Origin: Aplidium turbinatum
Taxonomy: Eukaryota > Chordata > Ascidiacea > Aplousobranchia > Polyclinidae
Reading direction: 5' to 3'
DNA: 64,000 nt
NCBI GenBank assembly: GCA_918807975.1
Contig: OU964921.1
Span: forward strand, 14,293,498 to 14,357,497
Part shown: positions 63,147-64,000 of the stretch, one piece after another
Numbering within the stretch: position 1 is the first letter of the stretch
Layout of the letters: every line of letters starts with the position of its first letter
Notes under the pieces: generated by a model
Seen by the model: only the letters and a program-made list of their open reading frames with translations
Told to the model about the DNA's origin: nothing
Databases searched by the model: none
Translations under genes and position numbers: made by a program

Positions 63147-64000
63147 CTGCATGAATTAGTTTTCATTACGTATGAAACATAGCCTACTGCTTTCACCTTT
63201 GCAATTGTAAGGTCAAAAACCAATTATGAAGCTTTTTCATGACAGAAGCAAAGTTTAATACAAAGCAACCACAAAACATTGTCGAGATATCACACATATC
63301 ACCATTGTCGAGATGAGCAAATTACACTGAGCCAATGATCGAGATACACATTTTACAGAAATATACAGGATATGGTTAGAACGAGAATGCTTGGAGCACG
63401 TCTTTTTGTTGCAGACAATTAGGTGCATGCCAAATAGGTGCGCACTCTGTGACGTCATGATATTTAGGTGTGGCGCCCGGTCATTTAGGTGCTATTCCCA
63501 GTAAAGTCTACTTCATTAGGTACTTGATGGCATACACGCCGACTTCCGGGGGGGCCGGGGGGCAGCGCCCCCCGTAAATTTATGGTTGAGGGGCAACAAA
63601 AATGGTTATTACAAGTGGTGTTTCAAAGATAAAACACTTCGCGAAAGAGATTTAGATAATTTAAACGGACTTAACGAATGCCTAAAGCAAAAAACAGCCT
63701 ACGTTGCTCTTGCCCGCAAAACAGCAGCTGATCGCATGGCTTTCTCATACGGTATGGAAATTTCCAAGTAGATGGTGGAGTAACTTACGCTGCTGGAATA
63801 GTCACGTAACTATTCACTGCAATATTAAGTAAACCAGCTAAATTAGACGCGCTATTTTCAAAGAGGTCTTCCCGCTGTGAGACAATTATGATTCAACAGA
63901 ACGCATTGTTTTCTTCGCACAGTGTGAGAGTTAAATCGAAAACCGATAAAAGAAAAGGTGTTTAATGGTCTTGGTCGCAGATATTGCCTGCATTAACGAC
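63147..64000 (-). other. HMBS: HMBS intron or upstream region at the right edge
   Basis: Should be intron between the first visible exon (63013-63146) and 5' exons outside the window. It holds a fragment of the long-inverted-repeat MITE (63415-63512). A GC-rich run at 63548-63575 (CCGGGGGGGCCGGGGGGCAG) looks like a DNA-transposon end. A 61-codon plus-strand frame (63586-63771, LRERDLDNLNGLNECLKQ) is not recognised. Confidence 0.45.
63415..63512 (+). mobile_element. Fragment of the long-inverted-repeat MITE
   Basis: TTGCAGACAATTAGGTGC to TAGGTGCTATTCCCAGTAAA matches one end of the elements at 10259 and 11786. Confidence 0.75.

Noticed and set aside
63586-63771. A possible small gene at the right edge
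   Set aside because: 61 codons with no recognised motif, directly after a GC-rich transposon-like end and inside the expected HMBS intron. Left as unassigned.
1-64000. CRISPR arrays, operons or bacterial signals
   Set aside because: Spliced animal genes and eukaryotic transposons throughout. Short tandem repeats lack spacers of CRISPR type.

Overview
This is AT-rich animal DNA with spliced genes. Both host genes lie on the minus strand, and most of the rest is layered transposable elements. The host proteins are ordinary bilaterian types. The mix of BEL/Pao, Ty3/gypsy, Penelope, several LINE clades, hAT, Mutator-like, PIF/Harbinger and a Sola-like DNA transposon suggests a marine invertebrate. 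A tunicate or another non-vertebrate deuterostome is plausible, but the sequence alone does not fix the species.

Left end (24-14265, minus): the 5' two thirds of a TGF-beta superfamily type I receptor serine/threonine kinase of the ALK4/5/7 class. Eight exons can be traced in phase, from signal peptide through the ectodomain CC box, membrane segment, GS box and N-lobe of the kinase. The rest of the kinase lies off the left edge. Its introns hold nested MITEs: Mutator-like families with 8-9 bp target duplications, and hAT elements.

Middle (about 14.7-53.5 kb): no host gene was found. In order there is a LINE 3' end, a Penelope-like element with a GIY-YIG endonuclease and a hammerhead-like motif, a three-unit tandem array, a 4 kb PIF/Harbinger element holding a hAT, more hAT elements, and a fossil gypsy element cut open twice. 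The first cut holds a BEL/Pao element (A, 26342-43959), itself containing another BEL/Pao element (B, 35065-40938), a LINE and a 2.28 kb duplicated segment. The second cut holds a 6.6 kb DNA transposon (45181-51793) with about 480 bp inverted ends and a DDD-type transposase. That transposon in turn contains a solo LTR of family B, a hAT MITE inside the LTR, and a further MITE.

Right end (55542-63146, minus): hydroxymethylbilane synthase (porphobilinogen deaminase, haem biosynthesis). Eight in-phase exons run to the stop codon; the 5' exons lie beyond the right edge.

The most unusual signal is a 5-6 bp unit at TA dinucleotides (TA to TA-GGC-TA, TA-GCC-TA or TA-GGCC-TA), seen about 30 times in host introns and unrelated repeats. 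In paired copies one partner has the unit and the other does not, and in two DNA-transposon genes the unit shifts the reading frame. It has the form of an excision footprint left by a TA-targeting transposon.
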